A stretch of DNA of 64,000 nucleotides from Cyclobacteriaceae bacterium (GCA_028278225.1 JANQEU010000069.1:1-64000); one strand, 5' to 3'; counted from the first letter of the stretch, positions 42,007 to 52,600 are shown. Numbers and translations: made by a program. The notes: generated from the letters alone by a model not told the origin.

Positions 42007-43089
42007 TTATTTGAATTTCATCATTTGCGAAATTGGCTTTCCTGCTTTTTGCAGATCGTAATTGACATTCAGGAATGACGCAACCGTGGCAGCAACCTGA
42101 TCCTGGTAGAATTGTCCTTCAGTTCTGATTTCACCTGTAGGAGGGGTATCCGGTCCGATCACGGCAATCCATATCTGACCCGCATCCGGAATCTCTGTGC
42201 CGTGATCTTTCCATGTCTCTTTTGGGTTGGTCCCCCGCCCATGGTCCGTTGTAATGATCATGGTCGTCTTATCCCTGTACTGATTGTCCGATTGAGCAAA
42301 TTCCCACAGTTCCCTGATATAGGCGTCTGTCTGAACGGCGGATTTCAGGTATTGGTCATATTCCCCATCATGTGCAAAGTCATCTGTTTCACCATAGGCG
42401 ATATAAAGAACCTTTGGTTGATTCTTTTTCAGTTCTTCCATGGCATAGTGATGTGTAAAAACATCAAGACGCACCGATCCCCAGGGCCCTCTTATTTCAT
42501 CCTGGATCTTGTTCAGAAATCTTTCAATTTCCGATGGATCATCCAGACTCTTTTCGAATCCGGCATTTACGGGTATTCCGCTTCGAGCTTCATTAACAAT
42601 ATATGGGAATACATCCCAGGACCCGAAAGCACTAACCCTGCCTTCATATGACTCCAGATTACTGAGATATTCCAGCACCGTCACATTGGGATTCGGGATC
42701 TTGTCATTGCTTGTTATCCTCTCATCATCTGCAAAACCACATAGTATTTCACTGTATCCGGGATAGGAAAACCACATTTGATTGGAACAATCCACCTTAT
42801 TTCCATAAGCTCTGTTGCCATAGATCTGCCCTTCACTTGCGATGGTCTTCCAAAAGAAAGGCATTAGTAATTCCCTTCTTTTTAGCAGATCAGCATGCCA
42901 AAATTGATCTGTTAAAGTCTCCGGTTCCTCCACATATTCAGGGTCATCCACCAGCAAAGAATCCGCCCCGGTGAACAGCTCCTGCCACCTTAGGCCGTCT
43001 AATGTGATGAGGAAGATGTTTTCAGTCTGTTGAGCGCTGACAGTCAGACCAAATAATATGGTGAGGATGATTAGAATTGCCTTTTTCAT
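42007..43089 (-). CDS. Secreted alkaline-phosphatase-superfamily phosphodiesterase/phosphatase
   Basis: The 360-residue protein has a signal peptide (MKKAILIILTILFGLTVSAQ). Metal motifs of the superfamily are visible: LDGLRW near residue 31, SYPGYSEI (nucleophile region) near 109, GETDDFAHDG near 234 and TTDHGRG near 281. The family includes nucleotide pyrophosphatases, phosphodiesterases and sulfatase-like enzymes. The exact substrate is not certain. The gene is single, with 206 bp upstream and 193 bp downstream to its neighbours. Confidence 0.85.
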   Translation of the reverse strand: MKKAILIILTILFGLTVSAQQTENIFLITLDGLRWQELFTGADSLLVDDPEYVEEPETLTDQFWHADLLKRRELLMPFFWKTIASEGQIYGNRAYGNKVDCSNQMWFSYPGYSEILCGFADDERITSNDKIPNPNVTVLEYLSNLESYEGRVSAFGSWDVFPYIVNEARSGIPVNAGFEKSLDDPSEIERFLNKIQDEIRGPWGSVRLDVFTHHYAMEELKKNQPKVLYIAYGETDDFAHDGEYDQYLKSAVQTDAYIRELWEFAQSDNQYRDKTTMIITTDHGRGTNPKETWKDHGTEIPDAGQIWIAVIGPDTPPTGEIRTEGQFYQDQVAATVASFLNVNYDLQKAGKPISQMMKFK

Positions 43090-43295
43090 AATTCAGCGTT
43101 TTTTCAATAGCTATGATCACGAAGTATATACTCAGCCACTTCCTCTGTAAATGTAAATGAGAACCACAAAAGACCCATAGCCAATCACCTTCCTTCCAGT
43201 TCCTGTCACGGCATTGCAAACTCCTTTTTAACCTCTTTTGAAGAAATAGTTAGCTTCTTAGATATCTTTCCTCCTGCTGCATAGGAGATACAAAA

Positions 43296-44690
43296 TCACA
43301 TATGAATCGGCCTGTTCTCCGTAGCAGCGAGACAAGCTTCTTTCACTGCTTCCATATATGTCGGATGAGCATGGGACATCCTGGCGACATCTTCAGCTGA
43401 TGCTCTGAACTCCATCGCTGTGACACCTGCCGCGATCATGTCCGCTGCACGGGCTCCTATAATATGCATACCTAAAATTTCATCTGTTTCTTTATCTGCC
43501 AAAACCTTCACTAATCCGTCTACATCCATCGATGCCCTGGCCCTGCCTAACGCCTTATAAGGAAACTGACCTTTTTTGTAGGCTCGTCCCTGTTCCTTAA
43601 GTTGTTCTTCGGTATAACCTACACTGGCAACTTCCGGCCAGGTATACACCACGCCCGGGATCAGGTTGTAATTGATATGCGGTTTTTGCCCTGCAATTTG
43701 CTCCGCCACGAAAACTCCCTCCTCTTCAGCCTTATGTGCCAGCATTGCACCTTTCACCACATCCCCAATGGCCCAGATGTTATCCGCACTGGTTTTCAAA
43801 TGTTCATCCGTCTCAATCATACCTCGTTCGTCGGCCTTCACACCGGCATTCTCCAGTCCCAGACCATCAGCATAAGGCCGCCTGCCTATTGAAACAAGGC
43901 AGTAGTCACCTTTAAGTTCTAATTGCTCCCCTTTTGGTGTGTCGGCTTTGATGATAACTTCTTTTCCCCTGGCAGTAACTTCCGTCACTTTATGCTTCAC
44001 GTAAACACCAAACCCCAGTTTCTTAAGCGACTTTTCAATTTCTTTTCCCATAGTGCTGTCCATTGTAGGAATAAGCCGATCAAGAAATTCCACAACTGTG
44101 ATCTTAGCACCTAGCCTGGCATAAACAGATCCTAACTCCAACCCAATAACTCCTCCGCCTATGATGATCATGTGCTTTGGGACTTCTTTCAAATTCAGTG
44201 CTTCCGTACTGGTGATCACACGCTTCTTATCAAGCTTAATAAATGGCAACGAGGCCGGTTTTGATCCGGTTGCTACTATGACTTTTTCCGTAGAGATCGT
44301 TTTGGTTTCCTGCCCCACGATTTTAATAGTGTTTTTATCCACAAATGATCCAAACCCATGATGAACATCGATCTTATTCTTTTTCATCAAATAATCAATG
44401 CCATCCACATTCTGTTTCACCACATCATTCTTCCGGGAGATCATTTGCTTGATGTTCACTTTAGGTTTTGTAATGTCGATGCCATGTTCCTTAAAGGTGC
44501 TTTCCGCATTGTGAAAATGCTCCGATGAATCCAGCAGAGCCTTGGAAGGAATGCAGCCTACATTCAAACACGTACCGCCAAGGGTATCATACTTTTCGAT
44601 AATTGCTGTTTTCAGACCTAGCTGGGCGCATCTGATGGCAGTTACATATCCTCCGGGGCCGGAACCTATTACCGTTACTTGATATTGCAT
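43296..44690 (-). CDS. lpdA: Dihydrolipoyl dehydrogenase (E3)
   Basis: The 464-residue protein is the FAD-dependent E3 component that reoxidises dihydrolipoamide with NAD+. The redox disulfide Cys41-Cys46 lies in GGTCLNVGCIPSK; the NAD-binding motif IIGGGVIGLELGSVYARLG and the C-terminal His-Glu pair (HAHPTYMEAVKEA) are present. It lies 35 bp after sucB, so the sucA-sucB-lpd set is one transcription unit. It may also serve pyruvate dehydrogenase. Confidence 0.95.
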   Translation of the reverse strand: MQYQVTVIGSGPGGYVTAIRCAQLGLKTAIIEKYDTLGGTCLNVGCIPSKALLDSSEHFHNAESTFKEHGIDITKPKVNIKQMISRKNDVVKQNVDGIDYLMKKNKIDVHHGFGSFVDKNTIKIVGQETKTISTEKVIVATGSKPASLPFIKLDKKRVITSTEALNLKEVPKHMIIIGGGVIGLELGSVYARLGAKITVVEFLDRLIPTMDSTMGKEIEKSLKKLGFGVYVKHKVTEVTARGKEVIIKADTPKGEQLELKGDYCLVSIGRRPYADGLGLENAGVKADERGMIETDEHLKTSADNIWAIGDVVKGAMLAHKAEEEGVFVAEQIAGQKPHINYNLIPGVVYTWPEVASVGYTEEQLKEQGRAYKKGQFPYKALGRARASMDVDGLVKVLADKETDEILGMHIIGARAADMIAAGVTAMEFRASAEDVARMSHAHPTYMEAVKEACLAATENRPIHM

Positions 44691-44725
44691 GGTATTTTAA
44701 AATTCTTTGAATATAGTCAGATCTG

Positions 44726-46258
44726 TCAAACTCCCAACAGCAACCTGTTGGGATCTTCCAATAACTGCTTAACACGTACCAGGAAGCTTACAGACTCCCT
44801 CCCGTCAATTATTCGATGATCATACGACAGGGCAACAAACATCACTGGCCGGACTACTACCTCACCATTTTCGGCAACAGGCCTCTGAACAATGTTGTGC
44901 ATTCCCAAAATTGCAGACTGCGGAGCATTAATAATTGGAGTAGACATCATGGAACCAAAGACTCCCCCGTTTGTGATCGTGAAAGTGCCCCCGGTCATTT
45001 CATCTATGCTTAACTTATTATCACGGGCTTTAGTCGCCAGGCGAAGTACTTCTTTCTCGATTTGGTCAAAACTCATTGATTCGGCATTTCGGATGACCGG
45101 AACTACAAGGCCCTTGGGTGCGGAAACAGCAATTGAAATATCACAGAAATCATTGTACACAATTTCATCACCATCGATCATAGCATTAACGGCCGGCCAT
45201 TCCTGAAGCGCCATGCAGCATGCTTTGGTGAAGAATGACATGAATCCCAGTCCAACTTCGTATTTCTCCTTAAATGATTCCTTGTATTTAGACCTCAGAT
45301 CCATAATCGGCTTCATGTTTACCTCATTGAATGTGGTCAACATTGCGGTTTCGTTTTTCACCGAAACCAGTCGCCTGGAAACAGTTTTCCGGAGCGGCGT
45401 CATTTTCTGCCTTCGCTGTTCCCTGCTTACACCTGTTGATAAGACAGGTGGTTCAACGGCAGGTGGAGAATCCTTTGGTTTCTCAGGGGCACCAAGCTTA
45501 TCGGATTTTTGAGCTTTCAGCGCATCTTCCTTGGTAATCCGGCTGTCTTTGCCGGTCCCCTGGACATCTGAAGCCGGGATGCCTTTCTCATCAAGGATCT
45601 TTGCGGCCGCCGGGGAGGGATGTCCTGCAGCATATGATCCCTGACCCGAGGTTGTTGCAGCAGGTGCAGATTCAGTTCTTGGTTCCTCAGCAGTAGCTAA
45701 TGATTCCGTACTTCCTTCCGCAACCTCAATTCGGCATATCAACGCCCCAATTTCGAGTGTATCCCCCTCTTTTGCTACTATCTCCAGGATGCCTGATGCC
45801 TCAGCCGTCAACTCAAAGGTGGCCTTGTCCGATTCAATTTCCGCAATCACTTCATCCAGTTGCACCGAATCCCCGCTGGCCTTCGTCCAGGATGAAATGG
45901 TTACTTCATTGATAGACTCCCCAACGGTGGGAACATGCATCTCTTTTATTTCACCGGTCCTTTTACTAACCTTCGGAGATTCCTCGACAGCAGCTTTTTT
46001 CGGTTGTCCATTCCCTTTGGCGGCTGATTCATCTATCACGCAGAGTACGCCCCCTATTTCCAGGGTCTCACCTTCTTTAGCTTTTATGTGCAGTACCCCT
46101 GCGGCTTCCGCCGTAACTTCAAACGTCGCTTTATCAGATTCAAGCTCGCATATCACTTCATCCATTTCCACCTGATCGCCGTCATTCTTTGTCCACTGTG
46201 AAATGGTTACCTCAGTGATCGACTCCCCCACAGCGGGAACTTTTATTTCAAGGCTCAT
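44726..46258 (-). CDS. sucB: 2-oxoglutarate dehydrogenase E2 with two lipoyl domains
   Basis: The 510-residue protein transfers succinyl groups to CoA. It has two lipoyl domains with lipoyl-lysines Lys43 and Lys145 (both in ESDKATFE), a peripheral-subunit-binding domain ([13 protein letters not shown] to [12 protein letters not shown]) and a catalytic domain with the active-site His-Asp (DHRIIDGR). Most proteobacterial SucB proteins have a single lipoyl domain. It is 6 bp from the sucA stop and 35 bp from lpd. Confidence 0.95.
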   Translation of the reverse strand: MSLEIKVPAVGESITEVTISQWTKNDGDQVEMDEVICELESDKATFEVTAEAAGVLHIKAKEGETLEIGGVLCVIDESAAKGNGQPKKAAVEESPKVSKRTGEIKEMHVPTVGESINEVTISSWTKASGDSVQLDEVIAEIESDKATFELTAEASGILEIVAKEGDTLEIGALICRIEVAEGSTESLATAEEPRTESAPAATTSGQGSYAAGHPSPAAAKILDEKGIPASDVQGTGKDSRITKEDALKAQKSDKLGAPEKPKDSPPAVEPPVLSTGVSREQRRQKMTPLRKTVSRRLVSVKNETAMLTTFNEVNMKPIMDLRSKYKESFKEKYEVGLGFMSFFTKACCMALQEWPAVNAMIDGDEIVYNDFCDISIAVSAPKGLVVPVIRNAESMSFDQIEKEVLRLATKARDNKLSIDEMTGGTFTITNGGVFGSMMSTPIINAPQSAILGMHNIVQRPVAENGEVVVRPVMFVALSYDHRIIDGRESVSFLVRVKQLLEDPNRLLLGV

Positions 46259-46264
46259 ATTTTC

Positions 46265-48985
46265 TTAAATTTTAAATGCTCTGTTAACAATGTCCGTTTG
46301 CTCCTGCTTATGGACTTTTGCAAATCCGGTTGCCGGTGAGGCCGCCGATTTTCTGGATACAAAATCAAACTCCAATCCTGAAACCTGATGGAAATATGTC
46401 AAAGCGCCCATATTAGTGGGTTCCTCCTGTACCCAAACCAGTTTTGGGTTAGAATACTTTTTCAAAACGGCCGCCAGCTGTTTTTTGGGGAACGGGTGCA
46501 GTTGTTCCAGTCTTATGATTGCAACATCCTTTGCTTTACGCTTCTGCTGCTCCTCATAAAGATCGAAATAAACCTTTCCTGTACAGATCAGGACTTTTTT
46601 CACATTTTTCTTTGTGACATAGTGATCATCAATTACCTCATTGAACCTTCCCTTTGTGAAATCCTCCATGGGACTCCCTACACCCTGATGACGCAATAGT
46701 GATTTTGGAGAAAATACCACACATGGTTTTCGGAACTCCCATGTAACCTGTCGCCTCATCAGGTGAAAGAGGTTGGAAGATTTGGTGAGATTCGCCACCA
46801 CCATATTGCCCTGAGCGCACAAATTCAGGAATCGTTCCATCCTGGCGCTCGAATGTTCGGGCCCCTGCCCTTCGTACCCGTGAGGCAGAAGCATTACCAG
46901 TCCGTTCATCCTTTGCCATTTGCTTTCGGCACTGGATATGAACTGATCTATCATCACCTGGGCACCATTGACAAAATCTCCGAACTGTGCTTCCCAGACC
47001 ACCAGGGCATTAGGAGTAGCCATGGCATAACCATATTCAAACCCAAGCACACCAAACTCCGATAACAACGAATTGAAAATCCTGAAAGGTTGCTGATCCC
47101 CGTTTATCTGGTTCAGGTTGCAGTATGGCTCATTTGTGTTGGAATCGAAAATATAGGAATGGCGGTGGGAAAAAGTACCCCTCCTCACATCCTGACCTGA
47201 CATTCGAACAATCTTCCCTTCTGCCAGGAGGGAACCATAAGCCAGCAATTCACCGTCTCCCCATCCGAGTTCTTTCTTCTCGAAAAAGGCGGTTTTTCGC
47301 TCTTTGATCAGTTTCTCAATCTGACGTAAAGGTTTGAATCCATCAGGTATAGATGTCAACGCCTTTCCAACCTGATCTACCAGATCCTGTGAAATCCCAG
47401 TGTCCGGCGACTTTTCAAAATCCTTTGCTTCGGACCTTCTCAAGTGATGCCATTCTTCTTCTATTTTCTGAGGTTTGTATGGTAAAGGATGCTGTTTGAC
47501 TTCGTCCAATCTATCCTGGAGTAATTTCTTAAATTCATTATTAAGTATTTCTGCCCTGTTTTCATCAATATCGCCCCGCTCCGCCAACTTCTTTACATAA
47601 ATCTCCCGGGGGTTTGGATGTTTTGCAATGATGTTATAAAGCTTTGGCTGTGTAAATTTCGGTTCATCGCTCTCATTATGACCATGCCGGCGATAACATA
47701 GAAGGTCAATGAAGAAGTCTTTGTTGAAAGTTTGCCGATACTCAACAGCTAGCCGTGCGGCAAACGCAACCGCTTCGGCATCATCACCATTGATATGCAA
47801 AACAGGCGCATCCACAATTTTTGCGAGATCAGTACAGTAAATACTCGATCTGGCATCATCATAATCCGTGGTAAACCCAACCTGGTTGTTGATGACAAAG
47901 TGAATCGTTCCACCTGTACTATATCCGTCAAGCAATGACATCTGGATACACTCATACAGTATCCCCTGGCCTGCGATAGCGGCATCACCATGAATCAACA
48001 CAGGGATTGCCTTCTTGAAATCACCCTGATATTCATCGTCGATTTGCGCCCGGGTATAGCCCAGAACCACGGGATCAACTGCCTCAAGATGCGAAGGATT
48101 CGGGGCCAGCTTAACATAGATCTTTTTCCCGGATTGCGAGGTTATATAACTGGAGTATCCCAGATGGTATTTGACATCACCGTCTCCCATGGTCAGGTCC
48201 ACCTCAGCATTACCCTCGAATTCAGAAAAGATCTCATCATATGTCTTGCCCATGATATTCGCCAGTACATTGAGTCTTCCTCTGTGTGCCATTCCGATAA
48301 CAACTTCCTCAACACCATGATCCGCGGCTTTGTTGATAATGGTGTCCAGCGCAGGGATAGTATTTTCGCCACCTTCCAGGGAGAATCTTTTTTGGCCCAG
48401 AAATTTTGTGTGAAGGAAATTTTCAAATACTACGGCCTCGTTGAGTTTTTGCAATATGCGACTTTTATCTTCCCGACCCGGCTGAATATCCACTCCTTCG
48501 GTTTCAACTTTGGATTTGAACCATTCGAAAATATCAGAGTTTCGAATATGGTTATATTCATAGCCGATGTGTTTCAGGTAAATGTTCTCCAGCCTTTCCT
48601 TTATGGCTCTGAACGTGGCTTTCCCCATACCAATTTCCGAACCAACTTCAAACTCCCTGTCCAGGTCTTCTTCCGTGATTCCGAAATTCTCCAACTCCAA
48701 CCGGACTACATGTTTCCTTCTTGGCCTTACAGGATTGGTATCACTTTTCAGGTGGGCGCGGGATCTGTGCGCATAGATATAGTTCCTTACTCTTATCTCA
48801 TGAGAGGATATCACATCAGGCCCTGAGCCATTTTCACCGTATCTTTCCCGGGAAAATTCAAATCCCTCAAAGAATTTTTTCCACGATTCGTCAACACTGT
48901 CCGGATCCTCTTTGTAGCTATTGTACAGGTCGTCGATATACCCTACATCAGCATTGGATAAATAGGAATAGTTGTCCATATTCAA
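46265..48985 (-). CDS. sucA: 2-oxoglutarate dehydrogenase E1
   Basis: The 906-residue protein is the thiamine-diphosphate-dependent E1 of the TCA cycle. It opens with the E1 N-terminal helix used to bind the complex (SYLSNADVGYIDDLYNSYKE). The TPP part is clear (VEEVVIGMAHRGRLNVLANI, HGDAAIAGQGILYE, HFVINNQVGFTTD), and so is the pyrimidine-binding half (FSHRHSYIFD, WEAQFGDFVNGAQVMID, HGYEGQGPEHSSARMERFL). It is slightly shorter than E. coli SucA (933). A TAnnTTTG element lies upstream. It is the first gene of the sucA-sucB-lpd operon and is divergent from rpsP. Confidence 0.95.
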   Translation of the reverse strand: MNMDNYSYLSNADVGYIDDLYNSYKEDPDSVDESWKKFFEGFEFSRERYGENGSGPDVISSHEIRVRNYIYAHRSRAHLKSDTNPVRPRRKHVVRLELENFGITEEDLDREFEVGSEIGMGKATFRAIKERLENIYLKHIGYEYNHIRNSDIFEWFKSKVETEGVDIQPGREDKSRILQKLNEAVVFENFLHTKFLGQKRFSLEGGENTIPALDTIINKAADHGVEEVVIGMAHRGRLNVLANIMGKTYDEIFSEFEGNAEVDLTMGDGDVKYHLGYSSYITSQSGKKIYVKLAPNPSHLEAVDPVVLGYTRAQIDDEYQGDFKKAIPVLIHGDAAIAGQGILYECIQMSLLDGYSTGGTIHFVINNQVGFTTDYDDARSSIYCTDLAKIVDAPVLHINGDDAEAVAFAARLAVEYRQTFNKDFFIDLLCYRRHGHNESDEPKFTQPKLYNIIAKHPNPREIYVKKLAERGDIDENRAEILNNEFKKLLQDRLDEVKQHPLPYKPQKIEEEWHHLRRSEAKDFEKSPDTGISQDLVDQVGKALTSIPDGFKPLRQIEKLIKERKTAFFEKKELGWGDGELLAYGSLLAEGKIVRMSGQDVRRGTFSHRHSYIFDSNTNEPYCNLNQINGDQQPFRIFNSLLSEFGVLGFEYGYAMATPNALVVWEAQFGDFVNGAQVMIDQFISSAESKWQRMNGLVMLLPHGYEGQGPEHSSARMERFLNLCAQGNMVVANLTKSSNLFHLMRRQVTWEFRKPCVVFSPKSLLRHQGVGSPMEDFTKGRFNEVIDDHYVTKKNVKKVLICTGKVYFDLYEEQQKRKAKDVAIIRLEQLHPFPKKQLAAVLKKYSNPKLVWVQEEPTNMGALTYFHQVSGLEFDFVSRKSAASPATGFAKVHKQEQTDIVNRAFKI

Positions 48986-49007
48986 AGCTTCATGAATTAA
49001 AAAAAAT

Positions 49008-49015
49008 CAAAGGTA
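49008..49015 (-). promoter_or_regulatory. Putative -7 element for the sucA operon
   Basis: On the minus strand this reads TACCTTTG, a full TAnnTTTG match, 23 bp upstream of the sucA start. No clear -33 element. Confidence 0.45.
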
Positions 49016-49117
49016 TAAATACTATCCGGGCTTTGAAAACCGCCTATACGGTTATCAGATTTTAAACAATTATACTCAAATAACACGGTGATTTACTTTT
49101 TGTTAGCGTAGAAATGA

Positions 49118-49125
49118 TATCTTTG
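49118..49125 (+). promoter_or_regulatory. Putative -7 element for the rpsP operon
   Basis: TATCTTTG matches TAnnTTTG and lies 52 bp upstream of the rpsP ATG. A TTG at 49100-49102 lies 15 bp upstream, a little shorter than the common spacing. Confidence 0.5.
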
Positions 49126-49176
49126 CGCTCTTATTTTCAAAAATTTGAATGGACGAGTTCCATAAACAAAAAAGAA

Positions 49177-50136
49177 ATGGCAGTAAAAATCAGATTAGCG
49201 CGTCGAGGACGCAAGAAATTAGCACTTTATGATGTCGTAGTAGCAGACAGCAAGTCACCGCGAGATGGTCGATTTATTGAAAAGCTGGGAACATACAATC
49301 CAAATACGGATCCCGCAACGATAAATATCAATGAGGACAAAGCGCTGGATTGGGTAATGAAAGGCGCCCAACCGACAGAAACTGTGCGGGCCATGTTATC
49401 CTACAGGGGAATAATGTTGAGAAAACATTTGCAGATCGGGGTTAATAAAGGAGCTATTACCCAGGAAGAAGCCGACAAAAGATTTGAGACGTGGATTGCC
49501 GATAAAGAATCTAAAGTTCAGGGTAAAATAGATCGACTTGCCAAGGAAAAAGCTGCAAAAGACAAGGCAAGACTGGAAGCTGAATCCAAAGTAAATAAAG
49601 CCCGGCAGGAAGCTATCCTTAGCAAAAGAAAGGTGGAGGAAGAAGCTCTTGCAGCTGAAGTAGCGGAGGCAAGTGCAGATGAAGGTGAAAAAGCGCTGGA
49701 GGAAGAGGGACAGGAAGCAGTAGCTCAAATGGAAGCTGCTGCTGAAGAAAGCCAGACAGAAGAAGTCAAATCCGATGCCGGAGCTGATGAAAAAGTAGAG
49801 ACTCCTGCTCCTGAGGCTGAAGAGGAGGCATCTGAAGAAAAAACCAAAGCAAAAGCACCTGCAGCGGAGGAGGAAACAAAAGGTAAAGCCGAATCAGCGC
49901 CGGAGGAGGCGAAGGAAGACAAACCTGCAGATGAAGCCAAGAAGCCCAAAGATGCTAAGGCGGAGGAAATTCCGGCAGAAGACGCTCCTTCCGAAGAGGT
50001 AAAGGAGGAGAAGACACAAGCGGAAGAGAAAAAGAAAGAAGCGCCCAAGGCGGAAACCGAAAACGCTGACAAAGCTGAGGCGGAAGGTAAAACGGAGGCT
50101 AAAGCGGATAACAAAGAGGAATCCAAAGAAGGCTAA
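49177..50136 (+). CDS. rpsP: Ribosomal protein bS16 with a very long acidic/lysine-rich tail
   Basis: With the ATG at 49177 the product starts [14 protein letters not shown], as S16 does, and has 319 residues. The conserved S16 core covers about residues 1-85 ([20 protein letters not shown], then [16 protein letters not shown]). After a helical part (about 90-150) a low-complexity tail of about 165 residues follows, made almost only of Glu, Ala, Lys, Pro and Asp. bS16 is about 82 residues in E. coli and often about 180 in Bacteroidota, so this tail is unusually long. It is followed by rimM and trmD in the standard order. Confidence 0.95.
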   Translation: MAVKIRLARRGRKKLALYDVVVADSKSPRDGRFIEKLGTYNPNTDPATININEDKALDWVMKGAQPTETVRAMLSYRGIMLRKHLQIGVNKGAITQEEADKRFETWIADKESKVQGKIDRLAKEKAAKDKARLEAESKVNKARQEAILSKRKVEEEALAAEVAEASADEGEKALEEEGQEAVAQMEAAAEESQTEEVKSDAGADEKVETPAPEAEEEASEEKTKAKAPAAEEETKGKAESAPEEAKEDKPADEAKKPKDAKAEEIPAEDAPSEEVKEEKTQAEEKKKEAPKAETENADKAEAEGKTEAKADNKEESKEG

Positions 50137-50146
50137 TTAAAAGATC

Positions 50147-50674
50147 ATGCGGGTTGATGAATGTTACCAACTCGGGTACATTGTCAAGACCCATGGTCTG
50201 AAAGGTGAAGTCATCATCCTCCTGGATGTCGACAACCCCTTGGAATACATGGAAATGGAATCAGTTTTTCTATTGCAGAATAAGGACCTGATTCCATTTT
50301 TTATTGCCCGCTTTTCTCTTCAGGGTAACAAGGCCATTGCAAAGTTCGAAGATATTGATACCCTGGACTCAGCTAAAAAACTGATGGGATGCAAACTCTA
50401 CCTTCCTCTTGAAGACCTTCCCGATTTGCCTCGGGGAGGGTATTATTACCATGATCTTATTGGTTTTGATGTCCTGGAAAAAGGCGAAAAGCTAGGTAGT
50501 ATAAAATCGATATATCAGCCCTCCTCACAATACCTGGCCGCATTAGAAGTAAAAGGCAAAGAGGTTTTAATTCCTATTGATGATAACATCATTCGAAAGG
50601 TGAACAAAGATCAAAAGGAAATTGAGGTGGATTTACCGGAAGGACTTCTCGATATTTACCTGGAAGATTCGTGA
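50147..50674 (+). CDS. rimM: Ribosome maturation factor RimM
   Basis: The 175-residue protein assists 30S head assembly and binds S19. The N-terminal RimM barrel ([20 protein letters not shown]) and C-terminal PRC-barrel ([40 protein letters not shown]) are complete. It starts 10 bp after rpsP and ends 1 bp before trmD, as is typical for this operon. Confidence 0.95.
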   Translation: MRVDECYQLGYIVKTHGLKGEVIILLDVDNPLEYMEMESVFLLQNKDLIPFFIARFSLQGNKAIAKFEDIDTLDSAKKLMGCKLYLPLEDLPDLPRGGYYYHDLIGFDVLEKGEKLGSIKSIYQPSSQYLAALEVKGKEVLIPIDDNIIRKVNKDQKEIEVDLPEGLLDIYLEDS

Positions 50675-50675
50675 T

Positions 50676-51350
50676 ATGCGCATTGATATCATTACCTGCC
50701 TCCCTGAATTATTTGACGGACCTTTAAATCAAAGTATCGTCAAAAGGTCTCAGCAAAAGGGATTCGTTGAATTATACGTTCACGACCTGAGAGACTACAG
50801 CACGGGCAAGCATAAAACGGTTGATGACTACGCTTACGGAGGTGGAGCGGGGATGGTGCTTATGATCGAACCCATTGATCGCTGCATCTCACAGCTGAAA
50901 TCCAAAATCACCTATGACGATGTGATTTTCCTCTCCCCGGATGGAGTTGTATTGAATCAGGGCTTATGCAATGAGTTGTCTTTAGAGCAAAATATAATTT
51001 TGCTGTGTGGTCATTATAAGGGAGTAGATGAACGGGTAAGAGAACATTTGATTACGCGTGAAATCAGCATTGGGAGCTATGTCCTGTCCGGAGGTGAGTT
51101 GGCGGCCATGGTTTTAGCTGACGCCATAATCCGGCTGATCCCCGGCGTGCTGAATGATGAAACTTCAGCACTTACCGATTCATTCCAGGACGGCTTACTT
51201 GCACCGCCTGTTTATACCAGGCCGTCAGAATATAAAGGTTGGAAAGTCCCGGAAATATTACAATCTGGCCATGAACAAAAAATAGAGGAGTGGCGTCATG
51301 AGCAATCAGTGAAACGGACAAAGGAGAGAAGATCCGATCTCTTGAAATAA
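50676..51350 (+). CDS. trmD: tRNA (guanine-37-N1)-methyltransferase
   Basis: With the ATG at 50676 the protein has 224 residues and starts [21 protein letters not shown]-fold motifs are clear: [32 protein letters not shown] and [20 protein letters not shown], which form the knotted SAM-binding site. The enzyme methylates G37 next to the anticodon and prevents frameshifting. The frame extends to 50622 inside rimM, but the start at 50676 is right after the rimM stop. Confidence 0.95.
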   Translation: MRIDIITCLPELFDGPLNQSIVKRSQQKGFVELYVHDLRDYSTGKHKTVDDYAYGGGAGMVLMIEPIDRCISQLKSKITYDDVIFLSPDGVVLNQGLCNELSLEQNIILLCGHYKGVDERVREHLITREISIGSYVLSGGELAAMVLADAIIRLIPGVLNDETSALTDSFQDGLLAPPVYTRPSEYKGWKVPEILQSGHEQKIEEWRHEQSVKRTKERRSDLLK

Positions 51351-51433
51351 TTTTGCTGCCCGAAGCAGTGTCAACACTTTTTACCATTAAACCGTAGTTT
51401 GCGGCCGGTTTCAAAACAATAAATCCCGACAAC

Positions 51434-52177
51434 ATGAATAGTTCAATTCAAACAATCCCCTTCATTAATCTGGCTCTGGCTTTTATACCCGTGTTTGCGG
51501 TCCTGATGATCTTGTGGAAGTGGAAACTCAACTTCAAAAGCTCCATATATGCTGTTTTCAGAATGCTGATCCAACTCCTGTTGATCGGGTATGTTCTCAC
51601 TTTTATTTTCGAAACAGACCATTCCCTGATCGTGGTAGCTGTCCTTGCGGTGATGCTTTTCTCCTCCAGCCTGATCGCTTTGAGGACATTGAAAACAGCA
51701 AAAAGAACGCTATATCTCAAATCATTCTATTCGATAGCGATTGGCGGTGGAATTGTATTGCTCCTAATAACGCAAGGAGTTTTAAGTTTAAGCCCGTGGT
51801 ATCTGCCCAGTTATATGATCCCTCTGGCAGGTATGATCTTTGCAAACGCTATGAATAGTGTGAGCCTCGCAGGCGAAAGATTAGAAGCGGAAATGAACCG
51901 GGACATTCCCTATCCGGAGGCCAGAAACACCGCCTTGCACGCATCCCTGATTCCTATTACAAATGCGTTGTTCGCTGTGGGGCTTGTTTCTTTGCCCGGG
52001 ATGATGACAGGACAAATTTTATCCGGCGTGGCGCCTCTCATTGCTGTCAGGTATCAGATAATGGTTATGGCAATGATTTACGGATCAGCCGGAATTTCAT
52101 CCGCCATATTCCTCATCTTCGTCAAATCACATTTTACTTCAAGAATGTCAGAATCAAAATTTCCTGTCCATATGTAA
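51434..52177 (+). CDS. FetB/UPF0014-family membrane permease
   Basis: The 247-residue protein has about six or seven membrane segments and the UPF0014 signature FANAMNSVSLAGERLEAEM followed by ARNTALHASLIPITNALFAVGLVSLPGMM (in part). The group includes FetB, the permease of the FetAB iron export system. No ATPase partner (FetA) is adjacent, which is odd for an ABC permease; it may work with an ATPase encoded elsewhere. It lies between trmD and rplS and is read in the same direction. Confidence 0.85.
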   Translation: MNSSIQTIPFINLALAFIPVFAVLMILWKWKLNFKSSIYAVFRMLIQLLLIGYVLTFIFETDHSLIVVAVLAVMLFSSSLIALRTLKTAKRTLYLKSFYSIAIGGGIVLLLITQGVLSLSPWYLPSYMIPLAGMIFANAMNSVSLAGERLEAEMNRDIPYPEARNTALHASLIPITNALFAVGLVSLPGMMTGQILSGVAPLIAVRYQIMVMAMIYGSAGISSAIFLIFVKSHFTSRMSESKFPVHM

Positions 52178-52195
52178 GTTTATGTGGGATTCACC

Positions 52196-52203
52196 TATAT
52201 TTG
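52196..52203 (+). promoter_or_regulatory. Putative -7 element for rplS
   Basis: TATATTTG matches TAnnTTTG and lies 44 bp upstream of rplS, so rplS is probably expressed from its own promoter. Confidence 0.4.
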
Positions 52204-52246
52204 CACTCCTTTTTGGATTACCAGGCGATATTAAGCATAAAAGAAG

Positions 52247-52600
52247 ATGAGCGAATTACTAAAAGTGGTTGAGGAAGAAAGCAAGGAGATCAGGGACAAA
52301 GTTCCTTCGTTTGCCCCCGGGGATACTATCAACGTTCACTATAAGATCAAGGAGGGAAACAAAGAACGTATCCAGCAGTTTCAGGGAACTGTCCTTCAGA
52401 TAAAGAATAAGAACTCAAACGGTGAGACCTTTACCATCAGGAAATTATCAAGTGGCGTCTCCGTAGAAAGGATATTCCCCGTATTGAGCCCTAATATTGA
52501 AAAGATAGAGATTGTAAGAAAAGGAAAAGTTCGCAGAGCCAGGCTGTTTTACCTTAGGGAAAGAAAAGGTAAGATGGCAAGGATCAAAGAAAAGCGATAA
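52247..52600 (+). CDS. rplS: Ribosomal protein bL19
   Basis: The 117-residue protein has the full L19 sequence: [20 protein letters not shown], then [32 protein letters not shown] and [15 protein letters not shown]. It sits at the interface of the 30S and 50S subunits. In most bacteria rplS follows trmD directly; here a FetB-like permease is inserted between them, and rplS has its own promoter-like element. Confidence 0.95.
   Translation: MSELLKVVEEESKEIRDKVPSFAPGDTINVHYKIKEGNKERIQQFQGTVLQIKNKNSNGETFTIRKLSSGVSVERIFPVLSPNIEKIEIVRKGKVRRARLFYLRERKGKMARIKEKR

Noticed and set aside
49725-50126. 133-codon Ser/Ala-rich frame on the minus strand
   Set aside because: It is the antisense of the low-complexity rpsP tail; biased codons on one strand give an open frame on the other.
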